Below are positions 8,086-17,561 of a stretch of 64,000 nt of DNA, piece by piece (position 1 is the first letter of the stretch; each line of letters opens with the position of its first letter). The stretch comes from JBHHUI01 sp965248775 (GTDB lineage Bacteria; Chloroflexota; Anaerolineae; Anaerolineales; JBHHUI01). Location of the stretch: contig OZ252150.1 in the NCBI GenBank assembly GCA_965248775.1, forward strand, positions 4,278,001 through 4,342,000, written 5' to 3'. The notes beneath the pieces were generated by a model. It was not told where the DNA came from, ran no database searches, and worked only from the letters and a program-made list of their open reading frames with translations. The translations under genes and the position numbers were made by a program.

Positions 8086-8782
8086 TAACCCTCCAGCTCT
8101 AGGCCAAGATCAAATTCAATATCTGCAGAGGCCTCTGCAATGGGTCGCGCGACAACAATGACGCGATGTGTGTTTGACTGGTACGGCCAACACGAAACAA
8201 GCGTAATGCGCTCGTCATCGGTCGGCGCAATCCAGGCTGCATTGGCTTGGCGCACTTCGATTGGCTGGTCCCGTTCTTCTACAATGATCGCCTCCGTAAT
8301 TTGATAAACGAAGCGTTGGCCGCCAGAATACACGTTCATGACATCACCGATGACAACCTGATCGAGAAAGCGCAGGACTTCACCAAAGACATTGTTGTGT
8401 CCGTTTAAGACGGTGTTGCCTTTTTCTCACTCAGCCCGGCGGTAAGACCGTGCCAGCCTATGGCATATTCATCTGGAACCTGCCACTGCACATAGTTGCC
8501 TCCGGTTTGTTCGAACTGAACGAAGCCAACCGGCAATATATTCGCATCAAGATCAATGGACGAAATCTCAAGTCTCTGCGGCTGTATAGTTCCGGAGGCT
8601 ATGCCTTCCACGGGCACGAGCAGGGCCGGGGTTGGGGTTGACTCCTCACCACGTACCGCGACCAACTCTTCGTACGTCGGCGAAACCGGCAATATCTCAA
8701 TACGGCTGGCAAGTGGCGACTCTCGACTCAGACCCAGCTTGGTTACGATCAATTTGCAAAACAGGATACATTGGCTAATTCT
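8085..8782 (-). pseudogene. Sortase family protein with a frameshift before the catalytic histidine
   Basis: Two adjoining frames make up one sortase. The upstream frame (to 8405) reads YAIGWHGLTAGLSEKK and then stops. Shifted by -1 it continues GNTVLNGHNNVFGEVLRFLD, supplying the catalytic His of the sortase fold. The downstream frame has the catalytic Cys in TLVSCWP and the Arg in HRVIVVARP. The break lies at a GAAAAAGG run near 8425. The N-terminus is also unusual: the first candidate start is a TTG at 8752 and no membrane anchor is visible. It could be a pseudogene, a sequencing slip or a recoding site. Confidence 0.7.
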
Positions 8783-9317
8783 CTAACAGGTTGGAGACGT
8801 TGGCATCCAGGCTAGGCTCGTTAACCTGCCCCAAAATCATTTCCTGTATGACGCCCTGTTCATCAATAAAGAGTGTGGTTGGAAAGGCACGTACCCGATA
8901 GACCCGGGCGATTGCAGCATTGGGGTCGAGGGGCAATGGATAAGAGATGCCAAGCCCTGTGGCAAAGGTGGACACCTGTGCGGCCGATTCCTGCACGTTC
9001 ACACCGATGAACTGAACTTGTCCATCACTTTCCCTCCAGATGCGTTCAAAGGCTGGCATCTCCGCTCGGCAGGGCCCGCACCACGTTGCCCAAAAATTTA
9101 GCACGACCGGTGTGCCCCGAAAGTCCGAGTGTGTGATCTGCTCCCCATCCCCCATTGTAAGGGTGAAGTCCGGGGCTGGATGACCAGCCTGGGGAGCGGG
9201 GGGGCGCCCGGAAGGATTCTGGAGCTCCAGCGGGACACGATTCAGAAGCAACCATACACTCCCTACAACAGCCACCACAATTGTCATAATCATCCAGTCT
9301 TGACGAGTCTTTGGCAT
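8775..9317 (-). CDS. TlpA/ResA-type thioredoxin, membrane-anchored
   Basis: The 180-residue protein has an N-terminal membrane helix (about residues 10-26), a proline-rich linker and an AhpC/Redoxin-like thioredoxin fold with the active site WATWCGPC at Cys80 and Cys83. GVNVQES and AFPTTLFIDEQG (cis-proline loop) are also typical. It would reduce disulfides outside the membrane, for example in cytochrome c maturation or envelope repair. It overlaps the ragged 5' end of the sortase gene. Confidence 0.85.
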   Translation of the reverse strand: MPKTRQDWMIMTIVVAVVGSVWLLLNRVPLELQNPSGRPPAPQAGHPAPDFTLTMGDGEQITHSDFRGTPVVLNFWATWCGPCRAEMPAFERIWRESDGQVQFIGVNVQESAAQVSTFATGLGISYPLPLDPNAAIARVYRVRAFPTTLFIDEQGVIQEMILGQVNEPSLDANVSNLLEN

Positions 9318-9637
9318 AGCCTCAATTTTACCTAATAACCAGTGGTGCTAGTTGCAGATACAAGGGAGGAGCGGTCGAAAATCCCCGCATCTGGCGGGTC
9401 AAAACCCGTTTTTTACGACTTGAATTTACATAAGGAGCAAAAACGCCCCAAACTAGCACCATTGGTTAATACCTTTACTACGAATGTAAAGTAGCGCCCG
9501 ATGAGCCGGAGCGACTCTGTGCAGACATAGTTCTGGAGTACCATTGCGATCAAACCAAAACACAACTATATTATAACCATATTCAAACTAAAACCTAACC
9601 GGATTATAATGCGCTGTGGGGGATATGGGAGTAAACC
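9318..9637. other. Intergenic region with inverted repeat and hairpin
   Basis: No gene is visible in these 320 bases between the divergent thioredoxin and response-regulator genes. Most of the left half is occupied by the 17-bp inverted repeat described separately. CGGGT/ACCCG at 9395-9408 is a short hairpin followed by six T residues on the + strand. The right part should hold the promoter of the regulator gene, with no consensus I can assign. Confidence 0.5.
9337..9467. repeat. 17-bp inverted repeats bracketing 97 bp (MITE-like or structured RNA)
   Basis: AACCAGTGGTGCTAGTT at 9337-9353 and its complement at 9451-9467 differ at one position. The intervening sequence contains a terminator-like hairpin. 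A miniature inverted-repeat element or a small structured RNA would both fit; no second copy is visible in the window. Confidence 0.4.
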
Positions 9638-10327
9638 ATGGCAGAGAAAATCTTGATTATTGATGACGACCTGGAGATTATCGACATTGTGACGATGGTC
9701 CTCGAGAGGGAACATTACGAGGTCGTGCGGGCGCTCTCGGCTCAACAAGGGCTTCGTCAGGCCTTTATGCACCACCCGAACCTGGTTTTGCTTGACGTAA
9801 TGATGCCCGATATGGACGGCTGGGAAGTCTGCAAACGTCTGCGTGAGTTGTCAGATGTACCCATTGTCTTTCTGTCCGCGCGTGGCAGTGTGGATGATGT
9901 TGTGAAAGGTCTGGACATGGGTGCGGACGACTACCTTGTGAAACCGTTCAGTAATGCAGAACTGGTTGCCCGTGTGAAAGTCCATCTTCTCCGTACGCCC
10001 GAGTCGGATGCTATTAGCGAGATCGAATTCGACAACATTTCGTTCAAAATCAACTTCAACAAACGTGAAGTTACGGTTCGCAGCAAACAAGTAGACCTTT
10101 CTCCGCGAGAGTTCGATTTACTGGCAGCGCTTGTGCGGAACTCCGAGCGTGTGATGTCGCGCGAGGAATTGGTGATGGAAGCCTGGGGCCCGGACGGGTA
10201 TGACGCCATCGATCATCTGAAGCTGTATATCTTGTACTTACGGCGCAAACTTGAGCGTAATCCCAAGAGCCCGGAGATGATCCTGACAACCCGAGGGGTC
10301 GGCTACCGCTTCAACGCACCAAATTAG
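9638..10327 (+). CDS. OmpR-family response regulator
   Basis: The 229-residue protein has a receiver domain with acidic residues DDD near residue 9-11, phosphoacceptor Asp53 in LLDVMMPDMDG, a conserved Ser in VFLSARG and Lys in VKPF. A C-terminal winged helix follows (LSPREFDLLAALVRNSERVMSREEL, here quoted only in parts; ending TTRGVGYRF). It binds DNA as a transcription regulator. No sensor kinase is adjacent, so the partner is unknown. Confidence 0.9.
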   Translation: MAEKILIIDDDLEIIDIVTMVLEREHYEVVRALSAQQGLRQAFMHHPNLVLLDVMMPDMDGWEVCKRLRELSDVPIVFLSARGSVDDVVKGLDMGADDYLVKPFSNAELVARVKVHLLRTPESDAISEIEFDNISFKINFNKREVTVRSKQVDLSPREFDLLAALVRNSERVMSREELVMEAWGPDGYDAIDHLKLYILYLRRKLERNPKSPEMILTTRGVGYRFNAPN

Positions 10328-10356
10328 ATTGGTTCTCCTCCTCCCCAATCTGATAA

Positions 10357-10387
10357 CCCGGGAGACCTTGGCAGCGGGTCTCCCGGG
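10357..10387. terminator. Hairpin between the convergent regulator and priA genes
   Basis: An 11-bp perfect stem CCCGGGAGACC/GGTCTCCCGGG with a nine-base loop lies between the two convergent genes. It lacks a clear T-run on the + strand, so it may act in both directions or only weakly. Confidence 0.6.
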
Positions 10388-10392
10388 TGCAT

Positions 10393-13344
10393 TTAAAGCA
10401 AGCTTAGCGGATCCACCTCTACCCACCATCCCTCTGGAAGGTCAAAGTCAATTAGAGCTGCCGGCTCAGGTCCCCGCAAGACCAACTGCCAGCGATACTC
10501 ACGTGCAATGCGGCTGAAGAAACAGGGCGCGGGACCAATTAATGTCGTGCTATTGGCTCTTCTTTCTTTGATTCTATTGTGAATGATCTCCGCCAGGAAA
10601 TGTGCGCCTTTTTCTAACCGGTCGATTTTCGGATGACGCCCAATGATCCGCACAAGACGGGCATAGGGCGGATACGCTTGCTCGCGTCGATAGGCCAACT
10701 CATCCTCGAAAAAAGAATCGTAGTCATGTCTCGAAGCCGCCTGGATTGCATAGTGGTTTGGCCGGTATGTTTGCAGTACTACGCGGCCGCCGAGCAAGCC
10801 TCGCCCGGCGCGGCCGGCGACTTGTGCCAACAATTGGAAGCTTCGCTCGGCCGCGCGATAGTCGGGCAGTGCCAACCCCAGATCCGCAGAAACAACTCCC
10901 ACAAGTGTGACCAATGGCAGGTCAAGTCCCTTGGCAATCATCTGCGTGCCGATCAGGATGTCTGCCTCGTGTGCACTAAACTTTCTCAGAATACTTTCAT
11001 GTGCGCCCTTTGAGCGCGTCACATCCCAATCCCAACGCAATGTACGTGCCTGCGGGAAAACTTTATACACCTCGGCTTCGACGCGCTCTGTTCCAATTCC
11101 GAAATACTTAATACGTTTGCTGCCACAATTTGGGCATGTCTTGGGCGAACGACGACGTGTGTTGCAGAGATGACATATCAGTTGTTCGGACAAGCGGTGA
11201 TAGGTAAGAGGCGCATCGCAGTTTGGGCAAGTCAAGCTATGTCCGCAATCGCGGCAGAACACGTACGTTGCTTGCCCGCGCCGATTTAGAAAAAGGATAA
11301 CTTGTTCATTGCGATCAAGCGCATTGGAAATATGCGTTTGTAATGTGCGGCTGAACATCGATCGGTTTCCAGCCTGCAGTTCCTGGCGCATGTCCACGAT
11401 CTCAACAGCTGGTAATGGCGCGTATTGCGCTGTTGCGCTCGCATTGGTGAGCTCAGCGAAATGAGAACTCACAGAGAGATGCTGCGCCATTTGTGAGATG
11501 TATTCCTTGTGTCCCATGATCCGCTTTGGCATTGACTGTAGCGAATACTCGCCTTGTGCTGCGTGGTACATGCTTGTCAAGTCAGGTGTCGCCGATCCGA
11601 GGATGCAGATTGCTGGTAAACGCCGGGCGTATTCCACGGCAACATCGCGAGCGTTGTAATAAGGCGGCTGCACAGGTGGGTCTTGTTTGTAGGCTTCATC
11701 GTGTTCTTCGTCCACAACGATAAGCCCGAGGCGAGGCTGTGGCACAAAAAGCGCCGAGCGTGGGCCCACAACAACATCCACAACACCGGAACGAATACGG
11801 CGCCATGTATCGTAACGCTCACCGGCGGAAAGTTGACTGTGCATGACTGCCACTCGCCCCGGAAAACGGGCAGCGAAACGACGCACCGTTTGAGGCGTAA
11901 GCGCGATCTCTGGGATCAGAACAATAGCTTGCTTCCCAATTTCCAGCGTTTGTGCTACAGCTCGCAAATAGATCTCTGTCTTGCCTGAACCGGTAACGCC
12001 ATGCAATAGGAATGGGCGAAGTTCGCCAACAGGCTCAGCAGCTTCCAGCGCGACCAACTGTTTGAAACCCGCTTCAATTTTGTTCCACACTCGCTGTTGC
12101 CCATCAATCAACTCGGGTGGTTCATCAGGAACAAAGTCGATTGCATCCATTGGGTCGCGTACCACTTCGATTTCGCCGAGATCAATCAATCCATGCTCCG
12201 CAAGTGTTTTCAAGTCAGCAAATTTCGAGTCAGTCTGCTCGTAGATCCAACTGATTTCTAACGGGCCACCACCTTGCCTTGCCAAAAAATCCAGTACGCG
12301 CGCGCGCCGGTCTGGCTTTTTTAATCCCACAACTATTTGTTGTGCTTGTGGCAGCGTGAGTTTAAGCATTACACGAGCCGGATTTTCAGATAGCCGCAGC
12401 AAATCCTGCTCGTCAAGTTTACGCACCACATCCAAAGGCACAGGCGGTAGCTCAACTGCGCGGACTGCTCCAGTTTGCCCGATGAGCATTTCCATTACAG
12501 CCGCTTGTTGTGTTGCCCGTTTGCCATGTTTTTGCAACCAGCGCCGGATCAGATCATCGGACAGCGAACTGACGACGACTCGTTCTTTAGGGAGTATTTC
12601 CAGCCAACCGCGGGATGCGAGATCAAGGATATGTCTGCGTTCACACTGGATAAAATACAACATATCTTCCAATGCAGGTTCAGCCGGCCAAAGTGAGATA
12701 AGGTAGTCTAGAATTTCAGCATGCTTTTGCCCACGCCGAAAACTGAGTTTGGCTGACTCAACTTCTTCTACTGGTATCATCAGGCGTGCAATCCGTACGT
12801 GTTTCGGTCGCACGCTCGGTGAAGCCAGCAATGGAGTTTTCGAGACGACTTCGCGTTGAACGAGTTTGTCAATCACGCGCCGCCAGTTCTTGCGCGGGAA
12901 CGCCCGGCTGAATTGTCGGGTGCGCAGCGGCCCACGCTTGCGCAACAATTTTATAATCTCGTGTTCTCTATCTGTACGGGCATCGTCGCGCCAATCCACG
13001 AGTTCAAATTGCAATTCCGCTCGTTTCGACAGGCCTGCCGGGAGCATGAGCGTTATACAGTCTATGAGCGCGGACTTGTAATAATGCGCCAACCAGTATG
13101 CAAGATCGAGCTGTGTCCGTGAGAGAACCGGTTCTTGATCTACGAGCGATTCAATTTCTTTAAATTCGGGAATGTCTGGCGGCGGCTCGTCATCAATCCC
13201 AACGACCACACCCTGAATGCGTTGCTTTCCAAACGGAACAACAACCAAATGTCCAGCGTGCAATATTTCCTTAAGCGCAGCCGGAACAGCGTAATGGAAT
13301 GTGGCTCTAAGTTTAGGCAGGTTGGGAAGAATTTCCGCAAACAT
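10393..13344 (-). CDS. priA: Primosomal protein N' (replication restart helicase PriA)
   Basis: The 983-residue protein contains Walker A GVTGSGKTEIY, the DEEH box VVDEEHDEAY, GSATPDL, and a zinc-binding region with paired cysteines (CRDCGH, CPNCD, CHLCN, CPNCG). GTQMIAKGLDLP and QVAGRAGR are helicase motifs V and VI. PriA reloads the replisome at stalled forks. It is roughly 200 residues longer than many PriA proteins, because an extra winged-helix-like region (about residues 130-390) lies between the N-terminal DNA-binding part and the helicase. Other replication genes are spread across the window. Confidence 0.95.
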   Translation of the reverse strand: MFAEILPNLPKLRATFHYAVPAALKEILHAGHLVVVPFGKQRIQGVVVGIDDEPPPDIPEFKEIESLVDQEPVLSRTQLDLAYWLAHYYKSALIDCITLMLPAGLSKRAELQFELVDWRDDARTDREHEIIKLLRKRGPLRTRQFSRAFPRKNWRRVIDKLVQREVVSKTPLLASPSVRPKHVRIARLMIPVEEVESAKLSFRRGQKHAEILDYLISLWPAEPALEDMLYFIQCERRHILDLASRGWLEILPKERVVVSSLSDDLIRRWLQKHGKRATQQAAVMEMLIGQTGAVRAVELPPVPLDVVRKLDEQDLLRLSENPARVMLKLTLPQAQQIVVGLKKPDRRARVLDFLARQGGGPLEISWIYEQTDSKFADLKTLAEHGLIDLGEIEVVRDPMDAIDFVPDEPPELIDGQQRVWNKIEAGFKQLVALEAAEPVGELRPFLLHGVTGSGKTEIYLRAVAQTLEIGKQAIVLIPEIALTPQTVRRFAARFPGRVAVMHSQLSAGERYDTWRRIRSGVVDVVVGPRSALFVPQPRLGLIVVDEEHDEAYKQDPPVQPPYYNARDVAVEYARRLPAICILGSATPDLTSMYHAAQGEYSLQSMPKRIMGHKEYISQMAQHLSVSSHFAELTNASATAQYAPLPAVEIVDMRQELQAGNRSMFSRTLQTHISNALDRNEQVILFLNRRGQATYVFCRDCGHSLTCPNCDAPLTYHRLSEQLICHLCNTRRRSPKTCPNCGSKRIKYFGIGTERVEAEVYKVFPQARTLRWDWDVTRSKGAHESILRKFSAHEADILIGTQMIAKGLDLPLVTLVGVVSADLGLALPDYRAAERSFQLLAQVAGRAGRGLLGGRVVLQTYRPNHYAIQAASRHDYDSFFEDELAYRREQAYPPYARLVRIIGRHPKIDRLEKGAHFLAEIIHNRIKERRANSTTLIGPAPCFFSRIAREYRWQLVLRGPEPAALIDFDLPEGWWVEVDPLSLL

Positions 13345-13407
13345 CGGCGGTGCTAACGCAACGTTTTTGCGTTCACAGATCGATTGTAACGGAGTGCACT
13401 GCAGGGG

Positions 13408-14175
13408 TCAACGTTGCACTGCTGTTCCAAGCATAATCCCGGCAACGATCGCGAAACCGTATGCCAGAACTGCCGGCCAACGCCCATGGAGCGGGTTGGA
13501 ATCTACGACCTGTGCATCACCGCTATAGTCTGATTCCAGTCGCCACACAGGTTCAATCAGCCAGGCAAGCACACCCCCACCAATGAGTCCGCCAATGTGC
13601 GCCCAGTTGTCGATACCTGGATTGAGACCAATCACAAGATTTATAATCGTGATCATTGCAATGCTGTTGAGGCGCTGTCTTGCCAGCGCTCCGAACACAC
13701 GCCGATGCGTAAACAAATAAACACCGGACGCACCAATCAACCCGAAGATTGCGCCCGACGCCCCCACAGCCGGGTGCGGATTGAATATAAAACTAAAGAT
13801 CGAACCTGTTACGCCGGAAAGCAGGTAGACGATCAAAAAGCGCAAACTGCCAAAAGGTCGTTCTACAGTCGGGCCAATAATATATAACGCGTACGAGTTG
13901 AACGCGAGATGTACAAGACCGCCATGTAAGAAGATCATTGTCACCAATCGATAATATTGTCCCGCGACAATGAATTCATTAATCTTTGCGCCAAAGACAA
14001 AGACCAAATTTGAAGCCACTTGGCCGGCTGCAAGCTGCAAACCAAACTGAGCGACAAATACAACGATATTGATACTGAGGAAGATATAAGTTGCGCGGGG
14101 CGCAGCAGAGGGGATTGGAAAACGTTGGGGTGTTTGTGTGCTGGATGATTCTTCTGGGATATTGCTCGTACTCAA
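13408..14175 (-). CDS. Rhomboid family intramembrane serine protease
   Basis: A 255-residue membrane protein with the catalytic motif GASGAIFGLIGA and the catalytic histidine in NWAHIGGLIGG. The conserved FLHGGLVHLAFN (usually FLHxxxxHLxxN) is also present. Six hydrophobic segments are visible. It would cleave membrane proteins within the bilayer. The start TTG overlaps the gmk stop by four bases (TTGA), so the two are coupled. Confidence 0.9.
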   Translation of the reverse strand: MSTSNIPEESSSTQTPQRFPIPSAAPRATYIFLSINIVVFVAQFGLQLAAGQVASNLVFVFGAKINEFIVAGQYYRLVTMIFLHGGLVHLAFNSYALYIIGPTVERPFGSLRFLIVYLLSGVTGSIFSFIFNPHPAVGASGAIFGLIGASGVYLFTHRRVFGALARQRLNSIAMITIINLVIGLNPGIDNWAHIGGLIGGGVLAWLIEPVWRLESDYSGDAQVVDSNPLHGRWPAVLAYGFAIVAGIMLGTAVQR

Positions 14176-14789
14176 AGGCTGACCACCCGGTGCGCCACTC
14201 GTCGATGCTCGGCGACAATAATGGCTAGAATGTTATTTACCGTTTCTTCCAGGTGATCTTCCGCATTTACAACCCAATAATCAAATTCGTGTAGGCGCTG
14301 CAATTCTTTACGGGCAGTGGCAATACGCAGCTTGAGTCCCTCCGGCGATTCGCTTTTTCGCTCGCGCAAGCGTCTCTCGAGTTCTTCCTCTGTAGCGGTT
14401 GTGAGGAAGATAAGCAAAGCATCCGGGAATATCTCTTTGATCGTAGCCGCGCCTTGCACATCAAGCCGCAGAACAGCATCCTGGCTGCTGGCGAGTGCAT
14501 CGCGCACTTGTTGCTTTGGAATCCCTTTGTAATCGCCGTAAACGATTGCGTACTCCAATAATTCGTCCTGCTCGATCATCTCGGCAAATTCATCCGTTGA
14601 TATGAATACATAATCGCGGCCGTGCATTTCAGTATCCCGCGCTTTGCGAGTCGTCGCCGTGACAACAAAGTGGAACGGCACTTCCCGCGCCTGCATGCGC
14701 CGTAAAACACTATCTTTTCCGACCCCTGAGGGGCCTGAGATAACCACCAAGAGTGAAGATGAAACTGGGAGATCAAATTGTTTGGACAT
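14172..14789 (-). CDS. gmk: Guanylate kinase
   Basis: The start at 14789 gives 205 residues with P-loop SGPSGVGKDS at residues 18-27. GMP-binding residues in TTRKARDTEMHGRDYVF and the EYAIVYGDYKGIP segment match the family, as does LRLDVQGA. It phosphorylates GMP to GDP. A longer open frame back to 14876 is unlikely to be translated because its start lacks the conserved context and ordinary gmk begins near MSKQ. It precedes the rhomboid gene and faces the fmdB-type gene across a divergent promoter region. Confidence 0.95.
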   Translation of the reverse strand: MSKQFDLPVSSSLLVVISGPSGVGKDSVLRRMQAREVPFHFVVTATTRKARDTEMHGRDYVFISTDEFAEMIEQDELLEYAIVYGDYKGIPKQQVRDALASSQDAVLRLDVQGAATIKEIFPDALLIFLTTATEEELERRLRERKSESPEGLKLRIATARKELQRLHEFDYWVVNAEDHLEETVNNILAIIVAEHRRVAHRVVSL

Positions 14790-14895
14790 ACTTGAAAGTG
14801 GGCTACCTGAAGCTATAATTGAATTGGCCGAGGTGCGCCGGGGGTTGATATCGTACACCCCGCAGAAATCTTGCAACCCGGGAGTTTGATTTACA

Positions 14896-15300
14896 ATGCC
14901 GCAATACGACTATAAGTGCAAGAAGTGTAAAAAACGCACATCCATCCGACTGTCATATGCCGAATATGATACCGCACATCCCAGCTGCCGACATTGCGGT
15001 AGCTATGATTTACACCGTCTCATCTCGCGCATTCGGGTCATGAAGTCCGAAGATTCACGCCTCGACGATCTAGCCGACCCTTCCTCTTTTGGCGATCTGG
15101 ATGAAAACGATCCACGATCGGTCGGGCGCTTCATGCGGAAGATGAGTTCAGAGATGGGTGAAGACCTTGGACCGGAATTTGATGAGGTTGTCGGAAGGCT
15201 TGAGTCTGGGGAGGATCCCGAGTCTATCGAGGCCGAGATGCCCGACATGGGGATGGGTGAGGCAGGATTGGGGGGAGACGATTTCGGCGGTCTTGACTAG
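14896..15300 (+). CDS. FmdB-type zinc ribbon protein
   Basis: The 134-residue protein begins MPQYDYKCKKCKK and has Cys8, Cys11, Cys31 and Cys34, the zinc ribbon of the FmdB/regulatory-protein family. The C-terminal two thirds are acidic, with glycine and methionine runs (ending GMGEAGLGGDDFGGLD). The role of these proteins is poorly defined; some are proposed regulators. It overlaps the convergent tmk gene by four bases. Confidence 0.8.
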   Translation: MPQYDYKCKKCKKRTSIRLSYAEYDTAHPSCRHCGSYDLHRLISRIRVMKSEDSRLDDLADPSSFGDLDENDPRSVGRFMRKMSSEMGEDLGPEFDEVVGRLESGEDPESIEAEMPDMGMGEAGLGGDDFGGLD

Positions 15301-15944
15301 ACATAATATTTTTTATTGAGAACGAATTTCTCTGGCAATCGTTCGTCAAGAATATTCATTACTTCCGCTTCTACCTCGTCTATCCCTTGGCTTGCATCAA
15401 CAACAACCCAACGCTCAGGCTCTGAAGCAGCCAACTCCAAGAAGCGTCGCCGGACGCGTTTATGAAACTCAAGTGCTGAGGCATCCAACCGATTCCATTC
15501 TCCACCACTTGTTTGTCGCCGTTCTAGCCCGGTCTCAATAGCCAAATCAAATAGCAAAGTCAAGTCCGGTTGTAAACCACCCGTTGCAAATCTGGTAATC
15601 GCCTGCAGCGTCTCCAGTTCTAATCCATGACCAGCACCCTGATAGGCATAACTGGAATCCGCGAAACGATCACACAGAACCACAACTCCATTTTCGAGTT
15701 GCGGTCGAATGACTTCGGCTACGTGCTGCGCGCGCGAAGCAGAGAATAAGAGGAACTCTGTTTCGGGTTTCATCTCCGTGTTTGCCGGATCGAGCACCAC
15801 TGTTCGGATTTTTTGCCCAATGTCCGTGCCACCAGGTTCACGGGTGAGCAGTACAGGGTAACCACGCGCGGTAAGCTGACTTTCAACTCGCGGGCATAGT
15901 GTTGACTTGCCACTGCCCTCGGGTCCTTCAAGTGTAATAAACAG
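15297..15944 (-). CDS. tmk: Thymidylate kinase, probable CTG start
   Basis: The frame reads FITLEGPEGSGKSTL (P-loop), then LLTREPGGTDIG, then VVLCDRFADSSYAYQGAGHG, all diagnostic of dTMP kinase. No ATG, GTG or TTG exists between the in-frame stop upstream (15981-15983) and the P-loop. A CTG at 15944 would give MFITLEG, the usual beginning, and has GGGAG five bases upstream, so I take it as the start (215 residues). The gene follows the R3H ATPase gene by two bases. Confidence 0.85.
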   Translation of the reverse strand: MFITLEGPEGSGKSTLCPRVESQLTARGYPVLLTREPGGTDIGQKIRTVVLDPANTEMKPETEFLLFSASRAQHVAEVIRPQLENGVVVLCDRFADSSYAYQGAGHGLELETLQAITRFATGGLQPDLTLLFDLAIETGLERRQTSGGEWNRLDASALEFHKRVRRRFLELAASEPERWVVVDASQGIDEVEAEVMNILDERLPEKFVLNKKYYV

Positions 15945-15946
15945 AG

Positions 15947-17560
15947 CTACTCCCGGAAGATACGAACGCGGCGGTTGGGTTCACGGCCATAGGAGTGAGA
16001 AATGAGCTGCGCTTCGCGAACGAGCTGGTGTTGTCGACGTCGAATACCCGCTTCCTGGGGTGCAAGGTCCATCGTGCGCAATCCATTCATAACCTGCTCG
16101 ATTGCAGCGCGCGCTTCAAGAACAGCGGCAGACATACGATTGTCCCAATCCCCGCCATTGAGAAAAACACCGAAGACTTCGAGTAGAAAATTCTCCATTT
16201 GATGAGCGGTATTCGAGCGCAACACGTAAATTGGCATCTCGCGATTTTCGGCGTCGCTCACCGGCCGTTGCCGGCGACGATAATACGATTTCAATGTGAC
16301 CAAGGCTTGCGCATCATTCAAATCATCAACAAGTTTAAGTGGGACACGCAAGCGTCGCGCCACCTGTTCTAAACGACTGCGCGTGATGCCATAGGCATAC
16401 ACATAGTAAGGTTCAAGCCCACTTTGGCAGTCTCTTTCAGGAGAGCCAAGCTCAGCCGGCAAATCTGGCGATTCAGGGCCCCCCCGCACACGGTCACCTT
16501 GCCAGGGCATTTTTCGATCGCGCCCATCGACGCCACTTTGTGTCCGCTTTGATTTCGCCGGCGCAGCTTGAGTCTGGCGATGAATCTCGCCGCTCTCATC
16601 ACGGTATCTGAGTTCGGTCGCGGAAACGCGTCCACGCAAGATCGCATCCACTGCATCGGCTACTTCCGGATGCACCAGCAAACGATCGCGTTCTTGAATC
16701 TCAATCAACACATCAAACGTCGGAGGAGAACGACGCTCCAATACGGTTTTCTGTGTTCCTCGCCTTCGCGCCTCTTCATCAGAGAGCGTGACCGACTCAA
16801 TTCCACCAACCAGATCGGCCAATGTTGGATTGAGCATGATATTATCCAGCGTATTGCCGTGAGCAGTTCCGATAAGCTGCACACCGCGCTCCGCAATCGT
16901 CCGCGCCGCAGTGGCTTCCATTTCTCGCCCAATCTCATCAATGATGATGACTTCCGGACTGTGGTTTTCCACGGCTTCGATCATCACTTCATGCTGCAAT
17001 GAGGGGTTGCTCACCTGCATCCGGCGGGCCTTACCCACTGCTGGATGCGGGATATCGCCGTCTCCACCGATTTCATTTGAAGTATCTACAATCACGACGC
17101 GTTTAGACTCGGCTAGTACACGCGCCCCTTCGCGCAACAGCGTGGTCTTGCCAACACCGGGTCGGCCAAGCAGAAGCACACTCTTTCCGGACTCAACCAT
17201 ATCCCCGATAATATCGATCGTGCCGTAAACGGCGCGACCAACACGACAGGTTAAGCCAACAATTTGCCCTCGCCGATTGCGGATGGCCGATATGCGATGT
17301 AATGTCCGCTCTAAACCAGCCCGATTGTCTTCATCGAATTCGCCAATACGCTTAACAACAGCATCGATATCCCCGGTTTGTACCTCGATCTCGGAAAGAA
17401 CAACTTCTCGATCCAGATAGCGCGCGGTAGGAACCCGACCCAGGTCGAGAATGATTTCTAAAAGGTCATCTGTGCGACCCTCTTTGCGAACCTGTGCCCG
17501 AATGTTGACAGGCAACACATCGAGCAGGGCGTCCAAGTCGTCTGTTATTTTCTTCTGCAT
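15947..17560 (-). CDS. R3H-domain AAA ATPase (SpoIIIAA/Ycf45-like)
   Basis: The 537-residue protein has Walker A GRPGVGKTTLLRE, sensor-like VVIVDTSNEIGGDGDIPHP, Walker B VIIIDEIGR and a second-half motif GTAHGNTLDNIMLNPTL. The C-terminus RRRQHQLVREAQLISHSYG followed by REPNRRVRI is an R3H single-stranded nucleic acid binding domain. Related proteins occur in cyanobacteria, plastids and Bacillus. The start at 17560 is two bases after the upstream stop; the frame is open further but overlaps the upstream gene. Confidence 0.85.
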   Translation of the reverse strand: MQKKITDDLDALLDVLPVNIRAQVRKEGRTDDLLEIILDLGRVPTARYLDREVVLSEIEVQTGDIDAVVKRIGEFDEDNRAGLERTLHRISAIRNRRGQIVGLTCRVGRAVYGTIDIIGDMVESGKSVLLLGRPGVGKTTLLREGARVLAESKRVVIVDTSNEIGGDGDIPHPAVGKARRMQVSNPSLQHEVMIEAVENHSPEVIIIDEIGREMEATAARTIAERGVQLIGTAHGNTLDNIMLNPTLADLVGGIESVTLSDEEARRRGTQKTVLERRSPPTFDVLIEIQERDRLLVHPEVADAVDAILRGRVSATELRYRDESGEIHRQTQAAPAKSKRTQSGVDGRDRKMPWQGDRVRGGPESPDLPAELGSPERDCQSGLEPYYVYAYGITRSRLEQVARRLRVPLKLVDDLNDAQALVTLKSYYRRRQRPVSDAENREMPIYVLRSNTAHQMENFLLEVFGVFLNGGDWDNRMSAAVLEARAAIEQVMNGLRTMDLAPQEAGIRRRQHQLVREAQLISHSYGREPNRRVRIFRE

Positions 17561-17561
17561 A

